64,000 nt of DNA from Hyalella azteca (GCF_000764305.2 NW_025936499.1:265967-329966); one strand, 5' to 3'. Shown: positions 1 to 18,294, counted from the stretch's first letter. Made by a program: numbers and translations. The notes: a model not told the origin generated them from the letters alone.

Positions 1-13
1 ATGGCGCATCGAT

Positions 14-375
14 GCGGCAATCTTACTGCCAAGCACACAGAACGAATTCATGGTTCCGTCTTGATTTCGAATGACCCGCAACCAAATAACACCTTTCTAC
101 TTAGTATAAATTACAGTGTCAAATTCCTTCGTGCACTGCTCAGTTTGGGCAAACTGTAATCGGTGGCATGCGAGATGTTTACCTGCAATGCACCATCGAT
201 GATTCAAACCCTGTAAATCATCCATGATTAATCGGTGAAAACTATCTATACTCGCTACCCTTTCCATTTATTGATGTTTTACTGGCGATTTTTGGCAGAT
301 GTGGCCACCCACCGTTACGTTACCTATAGTCTACCATCCCCACCTATGATCATCGGTATGCCAGTCTTAATTTTT
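14..375 (+). repeat. dispersed repeat, copy 1 of 2
   Basis: About 360 bp that align along their length, with scattered differences, to 27657-28025 in the same orientation. Shared landmarks are the CACACAGAACGAA start, CAGTTTGGGCAAAC, GATTTTTGGCAGAT and the closing TTAATTTTT. No open frame is shared by the copies. I do not recognise the family. It is likely an old interspersed element fragment. Confidence 0.65.
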
Positions 376-420
376 ATTTGGTTATGTGAAACACAGAATT
401 ATTAAGATGTGACGAAAGTC

Positions 421-1925
421 TGTGATGTAGAATCGTCACGCCTGATTAGAGAGTAGAAATTACGAATGATAATTAGGGTATAATTTGGGGAGAGGAAGCG
501 AATATTAGGGTATAATTTGGGGAGAGGAAGCAAATAGGGCGCAGTAGTTGTTCTTGTTCATGGGGGAAACTTTGGGATTGTTTAGGGTAAAATCAAAACG
601 ACTCTCCGTTGCGGTTTGCGGTGTATATATAAGTAGCTGGGCGTGCGTCAGGACTCCGGAGACAGTCCCGAACCAGCGAAGCATTTAAGCGGACGCGCGG
701 TGAGAAGCGAGTCGGGTGTCGTGAACAAGTTAGTGGTCGGAATAGCGTTGGTGCGCTATGCGCAACTACCAAGGGAATCGCAACGACAGTGACGAACTAA
801 GAGAATTTCAACTATTAGCCTGCATATTTAGGACAAGATTCCGAAGACAACCGCGAAAATTCTATATGCGCTTGAGCGAAGATTTCGGAAACAACAACAG
901 CGGTAGAGTTTAAAATTACGACACCCTCTAGAGAATCCTATAAGACTGGAGTTCATCAGATCTTGGTGGGGTAAGAACTCGACAGTCCAACGCTCCAGTA
1001 TCGTTCCGACTTCAGCCGTTTACGGATTTTGAGTCCCGGAATTGACTCCCCCAGAGACCGAGAGTCTACACCAGCGGCTGAGCAAGTTACGGCGAAGTCA
1101 ACCAGCCCTCGATGCCCGGGCGTCTCCTTCTCAAACCCGGTGATGTACCAGTTTGGGAACTTAAGTTAAGCCATTCTTTTATTTCCCTAGAGGCGGGTAT
1201 TTTAGCGGAGAATGGCCAGTCGGTATCGGTGTTATACCCAGTTATTGACAATAACTCTGCCCAATTTCAGTACTTGGGTCTGTGTCTGAATTATTATTTC
1301 AGTGTTATTCCTAGCTATTGACTATAACTGTCCAATTTGAGTACTTGGGTCTGTGTCTGAATTATTATTTCAGTGTTATTCCTAGCTATTGACAATAATT
1401 CTGTCCAATTTCTGTACTTACGACTGTGTCCGAATTATTATTTCAATGCTATTCATAGCTCATGATAATTACTCTGTCTAATTTCAATATTTACGACTGT
1501 GTCTAAATTATTATTTCAGTGTTATTCCAAGCTATTGACAATAATTCTGTCCACCCCTGCACTTAGGCCTGTGTCTGATTTTATAATATAGGTAGTTTTA
1601 AAGCTTTCCACGTGTCGTCATTTCCCTCCTGTACTAATTCATTATTGCCCGATAAAGAACCTCGCGTGCCATGGAAATCACTATGGCCGAAACCTGACAA
1701 ATGAATAAACCAAGGACCTCAGAGTAAACACTACATTTTTAACTTAATCACGCCTGGAGCAAACTTCTCCAGTTAATTAATCACTTGCGCGCCCGAAGAT
1801 TACCATTAGTGCAGAATTGTATTTTTTAAGATTGTAAGACACTCGCTTGGGTGTTAAAAAGACAATATATATTTATAATATTTCTCGGCTGATGCGATCG
1901 AAAAATGCTTTCGAAATCCACGCCA
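421..1925. mobile_element. probable solo LTR
   Basis: A 1505-bp stretch begins TGTGATG, ends GCCA and is flanked on both sides by AGTC (417-420 and 1926-1929), giving TG...CA ends with a 4-bp target duplication. Inside are a 32-bp direct repeat (472-503 and 504-535), a strong TATA box (TATATATAAG, 624-633), a tandem array (1228-1590) and an AATAAA signal (1704-1709). That is the order expected for U3, R and U5. No gag or pol coding is present. It lies in intron 2 of the left-edge GH9-like gene. The boundaries are inferred from the 4-bp match and could be off. Confidence 0.5.
1228..1590. repeat. ~72-bp tandem repeat inside LTR
   Basis: About 4.5 diverged copies of a unit near 72 bp. Each carries CTGTGTCTGAATTATTATTT followed by TCAGTGTTATTCCTAGCTAT. 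A 69-aa open frame starting at 1112 merely runs into this array and is not a gene. Confidence 0.8.
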
Positions 1926-2403
1926 AGTCCAATTGTTTCACCGTATGTCAGATAGTTCGCACGTGATCATTCCAGCGTTTCAAAAGATCATACTGAGCAT
2001 TGTCAGTAAATTATATTATGCTCGATTAAAGCCCCTTTCACACAGGGCGGCAAATACCGCAAGCGTGGAAAAAACGCGCCTGTATATTTACTGCGTAATC
2101 GTTCACACGAGGCAGTTTTTAACACTGGAATTTATCAGTCTTGCAGTAAGAAGTGCAACGTTATACGTTCACCATATGTACCTCATGAAAAACTTTGGAC
2201 GTTTCCTTGTAGCTATGTAGATGGTTAAATTCGCTTTATTATAATCTCAATCATTCCAACCATTTCTAAACATAAAAGCAACTTTCAGTATATAGAACAA
2301 TTGTTTATAAACTGTCACCACTGCATAAATGAAACCACACAAATAATGTTGAATGGTTTTTGACACAGACTTGAAAAACCATTTACAATTTTATCGGACT
2401 TAC

Positions 2404-3082
2404 CTGACTGTAGTCGAAGGGCGTCTGGCCTGTGGGAGGGCACGCGCCATCTTGTGCCCTCACGCCCGCAACTACAAGTTCAATGTGAATTTATTATAAA
2501 ACATGTCTTAAGTAAATACCCATGTCTGATCTTGAAATAATAAAATGAAACATTATTTTTGAAATTTGAAATGAAAATAAACAAATGAGAGAATATAAAA
2601 TGTTTATAATTTAATAATATTGATGCACATTATAGGCCCTTTCAAATCAAGTGAACATTACATTCTTAAGTAGGAAGCAAAGAAGTACAGTTGGTGCACA
2701 TTTTCGCTCGTAGAAATGAATGCATCAAGCATCAAAGCTTAAAATTGTTTAGTTTCCTTCACGTAATGAAGTGAGGCTGATTTTTGGTATACATACTTTA
2801 CAAGAACATTGAAAATTATAATGAAGTACTGGGCTGTTTTTTATTAAATAAGCGTTATACCAAGTTTAAACAAAAAAGAAAAATATATTACGAAAATTAT
2901 CTAAATTACTACTTATGTTTGAAAGATTCATTAAACCCTAATTAACAGAATAGTGTTGGTCAATATCCTACCATAATTTAAATAGGTCATAGGTCTTCAA
3001 TTAACACAGGGGGCTCTAGTTTTACTATAGACTCACTGAGCAGGAGCCCCAATGAGCAGAAAGTAAGAATCGCTTTGGCCAT
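2404..3082 (-). CDS. GH9-like endoglucanase, exons 1-2 only (runs off window)
   Basis: Two exons on the minus strand. Exon 1 is 3037-3082 (46 nt, ATG at 3082), encoding the hydrophobic MAKAILTFCSLGLLL and ending at GTGAGT in phase 1. Exon 2 is 2404-2471 (68 nt), preceded by CTTGTAG and followed by GTAAGT; its product ends CPPTGQTPFDYSQ. Exon 2 has the same 68-nt length and the same phases (1 in, 0 out) as exon 2 of the intact GH9 genes here, which end SPYDYRE. The signal peptide is probably cleaved after GVRA. The exon 3 consensus ([15 protein letters not shown]) is not found in 1-2400, so the gene should continue left of the window, its intron 2 interrupted by the LTR. The GH9 identity rests on gene structure and the FDY motif, so it is likely but not proven. 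Confidence 0.5.
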
Positions 3083-3133
3083 GTTAGAGAAGGTGAAGCT
3101 GCGCCACGTCTGGCGTCTCCATTCCCCATCTCT

Positions 3134-3141
3134 CTTATATA
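3134..3141 (-). promoter_or_regulatory. TATA box of the left-edge GH9-like gene
   Basis: TATATAAG on the minus strand lies about 30 nt upstream of an initiator-like CCAGACG (A near 3111). This would give a 5' UTR of about 28 nt before the ATG at 3082. Confidence 0.5.
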
Positions 3142-3182
3142 CGCTCTTCAGAATCACACACGACGGCTGCGTATTCACTCAC

Positions 3183-5350
3183 TGGGCCCGATTGGTGCAA
3201 GTGCCCTGGGAATGCACTTTATAATATTTTACACCTCATCTAACTTAAAATCATCCCTTTCCTACCTCCATAAGCTCATATTTCAAAATTATTACAAATA
3301 GAACAACAGTTCAGGTGAGCTGTGCAAACATGCAACTCATTAAAAGAGAGGATTTCCTGGCCTCAATCAATGAATTTTCTGTTTGGACCGTCATATTAGA
3401 TTTGGGTAAATCACAACTAAAAGTTTTAGCAGCAAATGTACGAAGAATATAAGAATATTCGTGACAACTTGATCCAGTACTTTACAAGCATATATTTTGG
3501 AACATAATGAAAGAAAAAGATAGAGTTTAAACAGACACGAATAGTAGCGTTCAGCCATGCCATAATTGGTGTTCATGCATATACGCTATTGGAATTGTGC
3601 GGTAAATATGATTTATTTATGATGAAAGTCATCTAAAGTAATTTCAGTTCTCAGAACAATGTTTTTCTTCGTGGCTATTCGAATCAATATTAGTATTTTT
3701 ATTATCATTATTTTTTCCTTCATAAACAACAAGAATCGCGATAAGTTCAGCGAAAGCATCCCTGCCCAAAGAATCATCTAGAATTGAATTGATGGGAAAG
3801 CGAACCTTGGCACACAAGGCTGGGGTGATGTTTGCATTATTGAGATATAAGACAGAACGTGCAACGATTATTGACAAGTGGCGTGAGATTTAACCATGTG
3901 TTTGGTCTGATCATAAGCAAACTTAACAGTCACGTTACTCTTCCTTTCAATTAATTTATGCATGCGAATTGAAACTGCACTCTTTACCGTGGTCAAGGAA
4001 GAAGGCTCTATTTTATTCCCATAATTTATTTATTATGCATGCATGATAAATACGAATAAATTAATTTATATTATTGAATTAGGGGAAGGTAATTTATCAC
4101 ATCAATCAAATTAACGTGCGATGGAAATAATTTTAGAAATTCAAACTAAAATAATTACGAAACTCGGAAAGAAACAAGATGAAAACTTGAGGGAGAAAAG
4201 CTGCAGCCGTATGCAGGTATGATATGAAAGCATGGTAAATTAGCGTGGCTAGTCGAGCATAATTAAGCAAAGTATAATCCACTTAATATAATTTACACTG
4301 GCCACCAACGCATGAAATAAGGTGTAACAAACAAAAGAGAATTCTAATTAACCTATGATGTTACATGGCTTACCTATTGAAAATCGAGGACATGATCTAT
4401 ATGGGGAGGTACCGAGAGCTGATCGAGTGGCTTCCGACAGGCTTGGCTGCTGGCTGAGTTTCTTCACAAATTAGGCTGAACTCTACTCCACTAGTGACTG
4501 AGATGAAAATCTCGATTTTTGCATGCAAAGATCGATTTTTGCAAAAATGTCGATCTTATATTTACTTCATCTGTCGCTCTATTTTAACAAAAAATATGCA
4601 AATTTTGGAGTAAAAGAGTTATAATGGAGGAAATTTCAAGAAACTTGGAATATTATTTTTCATGATTTTGCAACTTTTTAACTTTTTTCGAGATATCAAA
4701 TGGGTTATACATTTTATTCTTTCCTGATTGGTATACAGTCATTTCTTGATCAGCCTCCTATTAGTAGATATTTATGACCAAAATAGTTGTATACGAGCAA
4801 GTTTCCTTGTGCAGTGAAAATACCGTATAGTTACTGTTGCGATGAAGGCGTTGTGGAAGGAATGAGGGGAAAGAGACGTTGTAAATTACTCTTCTGTCAA
4901 TCCACGGCTGGTGGTGCGGTGAAGAGGAACTCAATGAGGGGCGAAGAATATTACGTGGCCAGTCGTCGGCCGAGGCCAATTAGATCTAACCGACTGCTGG
5001 AAATTCTTCGGCCATCTGAAAGCCGCCCGTTGCCCCAAAATATTACAAAAACTACATTCTCGAGAGTAGCAAATTGTCGACCCGAGGACAGAGCAAAGAT
5101 TTCACACCGTCGTCACGAATGCCTATAGCTCTCAGACTTCGCTGCACGTTGACTACGAGCCCTAATCAATCAATGAAATGCTCCTGAAAATAAACTTCAA
5201 TATGGGTAGAATAAGAATATTGAAGTAAGGCGAAAATAGTACCTTGCAAACGTACCACAATATAATTCGGAATTTCACATGACTCCTGATGGAAAGATTT
5301 TTTCCCATAATTAAGAGCCAACATATTACTTACATGACTACTGCTACTAA
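3183..5350. other. intergenic, no gene seen
   Basis: AT-rich sequence with only short unrelated open frames. The 113-aa plus-strand frame at 4787-5128 and its 72-aa antisense partner have no recognisable motif, no splice context and no homologous copy elsewhere in the window. Confidence 0.5.
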
Positions 5351-5351
5351 A

Positions 5352-5600
5352 TATATATAGCAATTTCAGCGTTTATTAGGCCGTAGGCCTGTCATCGATT
5401 CTTAACAGTGAAGAACATCCACAGCTTGTTGCAGGCTCGACTCGCAACGCACCGCTTCAAATTTTCTTTGCTTAACCACCCGGCCTCCTTGCTGATTCTG
5501 ACCAGAAACTGGCGCACAGAGCTGGGATCGAACCCGCACCTCTCTGCTCTAATCATGGTACTCTGAACTTTAACCACTGGGCCACCAGTGGGGCCATTGC
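5352..5600 (-). mobile_element. tRNA-derived SINE, copy 1
   Basis: The minus strand carries a Pol III A box (TGGCCCAGTGG, 5574-5584) and a B box (GGTTCGATCCC, 5524-5534), followed by a body that matches the SINE at 40361-40662. The 3' end is an AT microsatellite. The 61-aa frame across it is spurious. Confidence 0.8.
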
Positions 5601-6450
5601 ATATAATATGATATGCAATGTTAAAAGTTCTTTTAAAATAAGTTCATGAAAATATATACCTGATTTCGTCGAATTTTTCATAGACAGACAGTAAGCCGCT
5701 CATTCTGCGATATTTTCTGAATTTGTTCTTAGGTTGATAGTTCAGGTTAAAGAACCTCTTCGTGAAATATTTTCAGAATGTTTATTTCAATGTATAGTTG
5801 GGAAACACTTGACAATTGTTTCCTCTTTCGGAGACAGGAATGTTGTTCCTGCCATGATGTGGTCATCTCTGGTTTACGACTTCAGTTGTCGGTGTGCATC
5901 GGCGTACGTCGGATTGACGTCACGTAACACCGTGGCATGCGTTACGGTTGTGGAGTTCTGCTAGAACCTCGCCTCATTCAGATTCAATCCGCCTCATCAA
6001 TTGACGCTGAATAGTGCGACGTTACGTCAGAGAGCAACTTTGAGACACTAAGCTGCAATTGTGATGTCTCAGATTCAAGGATCGTGCTATGAATTGTTGC
6101 ATTTTTTAAATTATAACCTCTTTTTTTACAACCCATTAATGATGATCAAACCTTCGACGTGCGAGGCTGTCGTGCCGAGCTTCTTCGGCGGCAGCTGACT
6201 GAAGCCAATTTCCACTAATGGCAGACTATGAAGTAAGGTTATGGGCATTATACCTGTTCTGGATCTGTTTCAGCCTGCCTTGCCGTTCCGAGGAGCGAGG
6301 AAGTGAGCCGACAGTGTTCATGAAGACTGCGAAATCGACAGGTCTCCTGAAAGCCTCGCAAAACCCCTCCGAACGATCCTGAGCAGAATCTTCATCAAGA
6401 CTAAAGTATTTCTGGCTAACTCCATGGCGCGCTTGGCCTCACCAGTCGTA
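5601..6450. other. intergenic, no gene seen
   Basis: No coding or RNA feature recognised. A 76-aa plus-strand frame (5734-5964) has no motif I can identify. Confidence 0.45.
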
Positions 6451-6451
6451 G

Positions 6452-6715
6452 TTGATGCCCCCAATTGAGATTGGTGCCCCCAACAGGGGTTGGTGCTCCA
6501 AGTAGGGCTGGGGCCCCTAGATGTGGTAAGTGCCTCAGTTGTGGTTGGTGCCCTTAGGTGGTGTTGGTGCCCCCAAAAGTGGTTGGTGTCCCCAGGTGTG
6601 TTGGGAGCCCCCAGGTGTGGTTGGCACACAAGGTTTAGTTGGTGCCCCTAGGTGCTGTTGATGCCCGCAGTTGCAGTTGGTGCCCCATGGGATATAGTTG
6701 GTGTAAGCCAATTAA
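6452..6715. repeat. ~19-bp minisatellite
   Basis: About 14 degenerate copies of a roughly 19-bp unit of the form TTGGTGCCCCCAGGTGTGG. The 103-aa minus-strand frame rich in Gly, His and Thr (6318-6629) is simply a translation of this array and has no other support as a gene. Confidence 0.85.
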
Positions 6716-7767
6716 AGTCGCGTACATGATGTCCCTCAAGTTTACGCAGCAGCCTAACAACTTTCTGGTCCCATAACTTTCCTCAGTTTCTTATAACATT
6801 TCGACTTAAGAAAACTTTCTGTGCGGGACAAGTAAAGCCCGTTCTGTCGAGGGGTTACATATGGACCCATTTCCAGCGCTCCTAAAATTTTGAAATAGAA
6901 AAAACTTCAACGCGTTACTGTCGTTTTTCAATTAAAATTCAAATGACTGCAGGGAATCTCTTCAATGAAACAGAAAAATGTACCTTCCAACTGCTTGCAT
7001 TCAAGTCTTTCTGCCTTGTAAATATTTGTTCTCTTAATTCATGCAATGTCTTATCTTTTTGTTCTTCCTGACTATTCTGTTCATAAATGTCACGAGTTAC
7101 GTCGCCTCATTCGTCTGTAAAAATTAACTCGGCCCAAGCTATAAATTGATTCATTCGCAACCATAAATCCTAGTACCATATATTTAATTATTTCACTGGA
7201 GATAGCATTACAGCACGTAACTCGTTCAGGCATCCATTTTGATTTGATGAAAAATTTATACACCACACATTTCGGTCGACCGCTTACTAGTTTCTTGGTG
7301 AACTATTATTTTGAGTAGTATCCTAAAAAATAACTTCTTATTGAATAAGTAAAGAATAGTGGAATCTACATAATATATTGTGAGGTGTTTATGCTACAAC
7401 CATAACTTCATTTGGAAACTTTCAATCCATCTCCTCTGGTCATCTGTGAATGTTAGAAATGGAAGACCAATCGTACTTCCCTGAGCCAAACTTAATCCAT
7501 AAAAGTATTTATTTAAGTCCAGCGTATCATTACAAGTATTCCCTTGAAGCCATAGGAATCGATACAATTATTCATTTCTTTGAGCCCACAGTGGGGGGAA
7601 ATAAATATTCGTACACTTGAAAAATCGTATTTTAATGTATGTAAGTACACAAACTTAACAGGACAAGTGATTTAAATTATGTATAGAGACGCATAGTATT
7701 CAAAAATACTATCAAAAGAAATTAAATCTCAATGCAACAAAAAACATAGTTATGGAAAGATCGGGTT
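6716..7767. other. intergenic, nothing recognised
   Basis: AT-rich single-copy-looking sequence with no open frame over 60 codons and no match to other parts of the window. Confidence 0.5.
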
Positions 7768-7879
7768 CCAAAGGCCGGATCCCTTGTGAATCAAGTCACG
7801 AAAAGTTCAAGAATCGGCAACAGGCCATGGGCCTATTTCTTCAACGCCGACACTTCTATTCTATTCTATTCTATTCTAT
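7768..7879 (+). mobile_element. non-LTR retrotransposon 3' end
   Basis: Matches the 3' end of the LINE fragment at 18398-18660: AAGGCCGGATCCCTTGTGAA, the AAGAATCGGCAACAGGCC stretch, then a (TTCTA)n tail. The 5'-truncated form with a microsatellite tail is typical of CR1/L2-like LINE insertions. Confidence 0.7.
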
Positions 7880-8217
7880 AACCTCTGCATTAATCCGTTC
7901 CCTTAGCTGTGGTAGGGTGTGAGGGCGATTTCTGAATACCCTTTCTTCTAGATGTCCCCAAAGAAAGAAATCGCAAATGCTCAAATCAGGTGACCTCGCA
8001 GGCCACTATAAATCACCCCTCAGAGACACCGAGAGCGACTCCAACAGTGTGTTGCAGCTAACGGCCACCATCTTCTGATATTATTTTCAAAAGATAAGTA
8101 TTCTAAATGGTTTGTTACGCCAACCTTGAGGAAATTAAATTTTCTTCTTTATGTACCTCCATTACTCTTTTATTCCGCCTCAAAACTGCTCAATCGGTTT
8201 TGCCCCACCCTGTATTT
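7877..8217 (-). mobile_element. truncated DNA transposon, copy of the 48.9-kb element
   Basis: On the minus strand this matches one end and part of the interior of the element at 48947-49506, ending at 8217 with the CACCCTGTA terminus. It stops inside the transposase-like interior and abuts the LINE tail at 7879. Only one terminal repeat is present, so it cannot move by itself. Confidence 0.75.
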
Positions 8218-9447
8218 CTAGCACTCCTAATCACATTATTTCGTATGCTATGTAAAGGAAATACTTTATATCCTGGAGTCACTTGACTGTGCCGAAAAAC
8301 CATGTTAATTTCTCTGTAGGGGGAAGAATAAATCACAAAACTGTACTATTGCACATCAATTAATGTAACTGATGTAACAAAATTCACTTAATGTCCATTC
8401 AATGCGGAATCATGCATTTTTATCATTCAGGTTGAAATTTGGAAGACTCTAACTCGGACGTCAGCGGAGTCATCAAGAGTTTACGCAGGCGCTCCTTCTA
8501 GCTTTCCAGCAAGGCGGCAGCCCTGCGACACATCAGCCCTAGAGCTACAACTAAGTAAGGAAAACGTTATCTGCTACTCTTTTGTTTACAATGTAGTTGC
8601 ATTTTCTTGAAAACGTGCGTGAATTGCTTAATTGTCATAAGAAGTTTTATGCTATATGTTGCACCTATCATTCTAAACCGAAACCTGTGCAATCGCATGT
8701 TATCAATTTCAAATTAGATGGCGAAAAGAACCGACTCTTTATAATCCTTCGTGTCACATGATACAACTTGTCCAGAATTGGAGTGATGGAGACGTACCGT
8801 ACTGTCTAACAATTAATCTCTAATTGGCATTCGGAGATGATTTCATGGTCGCGTATGGTGCTCGTGTGTCCAGCTTAACTGAAATAGAGTTCTCTCCACA
8901 TGCGACTGAAATTACCATTTTGACAGCTACCTAGAACCAAAATAAATTGGAAATCAGGTCTTTAATCGAAAATTATGCATTCTAATTTTCCGCTCGAATG
9001 GGCGGGCCGTAGATCGAACACGCTGGTATTAATTTACTGTTAACTTAATCGTTAAAGTTTAGTCCTCTATGTCAGAACTTGCTCATAAATATTCGCCTCG
9101 TAGTTTTAAACACGAGGACCGATCAAGCCAAGATGGACGAACTAATCAAGATGGCAGATCGGTTTTAGAACAGTAACGGTCACCAGTCAGATTTAATGCA
9201 TGGCACGACATTCAGCGTCGGTAGATCCTCAGAGCGTAGTCCTATAACTTAAAAAATCGCTAATGAAGATTTTCGACGTAGTTTTCAAAAACGAGGGTAT
9301 AAAATTCATACAGTGTTGTAAACGGAGCACAGCAACACACGTCCGCCTGCAGCCACGGTCGGCGCAAGGCTCAAAACAGCCGGGGCAAGAATAAAAAAAA
9401 AACTATGAGGGATGATTTACTTGTGGTGGACATTTTTCACAGAACCT
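8218..9447. other. 3' flank of GH9 gene A, nothing recognised
   Basis: No open frame of note and no repeat shared with the rest of the window. Part of it should be 3' UTR of the GH9 gene ending at 9609, but I cannot place the poly(A) site with confidence. Confidence 0.4.
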
Positions 9448-9608
9448 TACAGAGCATGGCTGCCTCACATAGCTTAGCTGCCTCACAGAGCTTGGCTGCC
9501 TTACAGAGCATGGCTGCCGCACCGAGCATGGCTGCCTCACAGAGCTTGGCTGCCTCACAGAGCTTGGCTGCCTCACAGAGCATGGCTGCCGTACAGAGCA
9601 TGGCTGTC

Positions 9609-9614
<6 letters not shown>
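9448..9614. repeat. 18-bp minisatellite overlapping a GH9 stop codon
   Basis: About nine copies of an 18-bp unit, CAGAGCATGGCTGCCTCA on the plus strand. The copy nearest the gene contains the TGA stop of GH9 gene A (9609-9611), so the array starts at the stop codon and fills the beginning of the 3' UTR. Three long open frames across it exist only because 18 is a multiple of 3. Confidence 0.9.
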
Positions 9615-15989
<6,375 letters not shown>

Positions 15990-16000
15990 GTTCTGCACTA

Positions 16001-16037
16001 GGTCTGAGTTGACTGCCTCCCAAGCCTTGTTTTATGA
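16001..16037 (-). promoter_or_regulatory. core promoter of GH9 gene A
   Basis: Minus-strand CATAAAAC (about 16030-16037) lies roughly 30 nt upstream of TCAGACC (16001-16007), an arthropod-type initiator. That gives a 5' UTR of about 15 nt before the ATG at 15989. Confidence 0.5.
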
Positions 16038-16044
16038 GCTTATC

Positions 16045-18250
16045 GGTCACAGGTCTCCAATGATACACACCTGAACCAAAACAACGTGCGTACCTGTACA
16101 GTGTACAGTAGCGCAATCTCCTTGAAAAAGAAAATATTTATGTTACACTTACATTGTTCGATGGCATGGTAGCATCACGGTTGTGGGATTTAATGAAAAC
16201 TGCTGAAGGTTTACTTTAACACCGTAAGAGCGGCTAGAACCTGCTCAAGCCAAAGACAAGAAGCTAGAAAGCGATGGGAGAACTCGGAGAAGCAGGTGCT
16301 GCCTTTTGCAAGGAACTGAAGCAAGGGACATAAAATTTACGCTAGAATCCGACAACTCGCAGTACATGTTACAGATGGATAATACATTTATTCTAACAAT
16401 TTAGAGTGAAATTTGTGGTGTAGTCAGTGATTGCGCTTAAGGAGTGATAGCAATTAATTTTTTAACTTCCTCTGAAATTTGCGCAAGCGTTCTACGTTTG
16501 TATGAAAGGTGCAGGGTTTAACGTTTTATCGTTCCGTCAACAAACATGAAGAATACGTCGTCAACTTCTTATTCCCCAAAGTATATTTAAATCTGAAAAA
16601 AATGACAACAGGTATTTATCTTTTGCTATTTTTTTAAGAAATCATCATGCCTTCATTGAGCTCCTCACGTGTCAGTATAGTGTTGACGATCGTTTTGCAT
16701 TGACCCCTGCTGGGTGCATCTCAAGTCCATATACATATGTATATGGATGACTCAAGAAGACTATACATATGTATAGTCATCCATGCATTGATGTGGTCCC
16801 GATTCTCTTTCGTTCCAGAACATACTTCGATCAGTGGGACATACTCGATCAACTTGACTAAAGACTTTTCCAGTGAATATTAGGGATAACGTTTATTGTT
16901 CTTGTCACCTTGAAATTACTGAAGCATCGACTTTGCCGTGCAATTATCAATTTCGTTTTTAATTATTACCTTATGAACTTACTCGTTTGTAGTTTCTATT
17001 CGTTTGACCTCTCATTATTGATGGAACGATTGTTATCGACAATACTATTGATTTTCTTGTTTTTTACATTATTATTAATTTTTAGTGAATTAAATATTCA
17101 TTAGACATTCTAAAATAGTCATTTAAATATTTGTAATGCGTTTTAATGACCATGCGCAACTCGAAGTAGGAAGATAAGTAGCCCTGATAAAATTTCAGAA
17201 CATCTCGGAATTATTCCATAGTTTGTTTGTGCATTCTTCTTGCAAAAGCGGAGTCATGTACCTTGAGCGGCTCCGAATCCAACCAACTATTGCTGGGGTA
17301 CGTGAGAACTTGTGGATGTTTTTGAGACAAGATCTTTCTCATACAGGAAGATTATTTACGGGAGACCTGATAACTGAAGTGCGTGTCGGAGAACTCGTTA
17401 ACTTTATTTCCCAAAGTTGGTTTATGTGCACAAAGCACCTAAAAGAAACAATAAAATCCGCTTTTATCTATCAGAAATCAAATAAATCGTTATTGAAAAC
17501 GGAAGTATTTGCATAACTTTGGTTCAGCTTTAAAAATTGTAATTGATTTCATCAATACGTGAGCCTATTTGCTCATCTAAATCAGATTTTGCAAGAGCTA
17601 CTTACACAAATTTTTCTGTGTAGGGTTGTTAACTGTAAATTTAACTAATCATTTTCATTACTTAGAATCAATGATTAAGAAATTATTTAAGTCAGCCTCT
17701 TTTATTCCGCGGTTCCTCTTTTTATATAATTTGAAAATCTCTTCAAAACGCTAATGTTAACGAGATTTTTCGCACATGATGGAAACATTAATATACTCTG
17801 AATATGCTCCCGTTATTGTGCAAGGTAAATTGAGGTTATTATTTTTGAGCTTCGTAATATTAAAAATTTACAGACTCAACCCTGACATTTTTGCAGTTTT
17901 TTTGCGATTTATTATTTGCCCCACATGGACTGTTCTTCTGTCGATCCACGGCCGTTAGCAGGCTACGCCATGTACAACATCCAACGTTGCGATCGACTAC
18001 AGGGATGCTTGCCTATATGGGGACACTTTGGACTTATACCTATTTTATCAGAACGAAAGAGCTGCTTACCTAAGAAATGACCAATAACAAGTGCTATGAA
18101 TGCCCATTAAATAATAGAATATCCCGGGCCCATTTTAATTTAGAGGGTGATTTATTTTCTTTTTTATCCAACTACCACTTTGAAATTCCTTACAATAAAA
18201 ATTATATCTCAGGAAATCGTTGAATCTAACCAATATTTGAATGTGTCTGA
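16045..18250. other. region upstream of GH9 gene A, no gene seen
   Basis: AT-rich sequence with several 60-97-codon frames but no recognisable domain. The only structure is a pair of palindromes near 16.75 kb. Confidence 0.45.
16726..16785. repeat. paired perfect palindromes
   Basis: Two palindromes sit 11 bp apart: CCATATACATATGTATATGG (16727-16746, extendable by 1 bp each side) and GACTATACATATGTATAGTC (16759-16778). ATGGATGACT (16743-16752) pairs with AGTCATCCAT downstream, so the second palindrome is nested in a longer hairpin. Function unknown. Confidence 0.85.
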
Positions 18251-18251
18251 C

Positions 18252-18294
18252 CTGCCACAAGGAGGGCGAGGATGAAAAGCGCACGGTGCATCAT
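18252..18294 (-). CDS. isolated GH9 first exon (signal peptide)
   Basis: A 43-nt minus-strand exon encodes MMHRALFILALLVA plus one nucleotide and ends at GTCAGA. Length, phase and sequence match exon 1 of GH9 genes A (MERRVVFILALLVA) and C (MKYRALFVLTLLVA). No second GH9 exon follows before gene A begins at 15989. It is either an alternative first exon of gene A, since its phase fits exon 2 at 15390-15457, or the remnant of a lost array member. There is no clear TATA box 30 nt upstream. Confidence 0.65.

Noticed and set aside
4787..5128. 113-aa plus-strand frame
   Set aside because: No domain, no initiator context, no splice support, and an equally open antisense frame; probably chance in a less AT-rich patch.
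6318..6629. 103-aa minus-strand frame rich in His, Gly and Thr
   Set aside because: It is the translation of a ~19-bp minisatellite with no splice sites or homologous copy.
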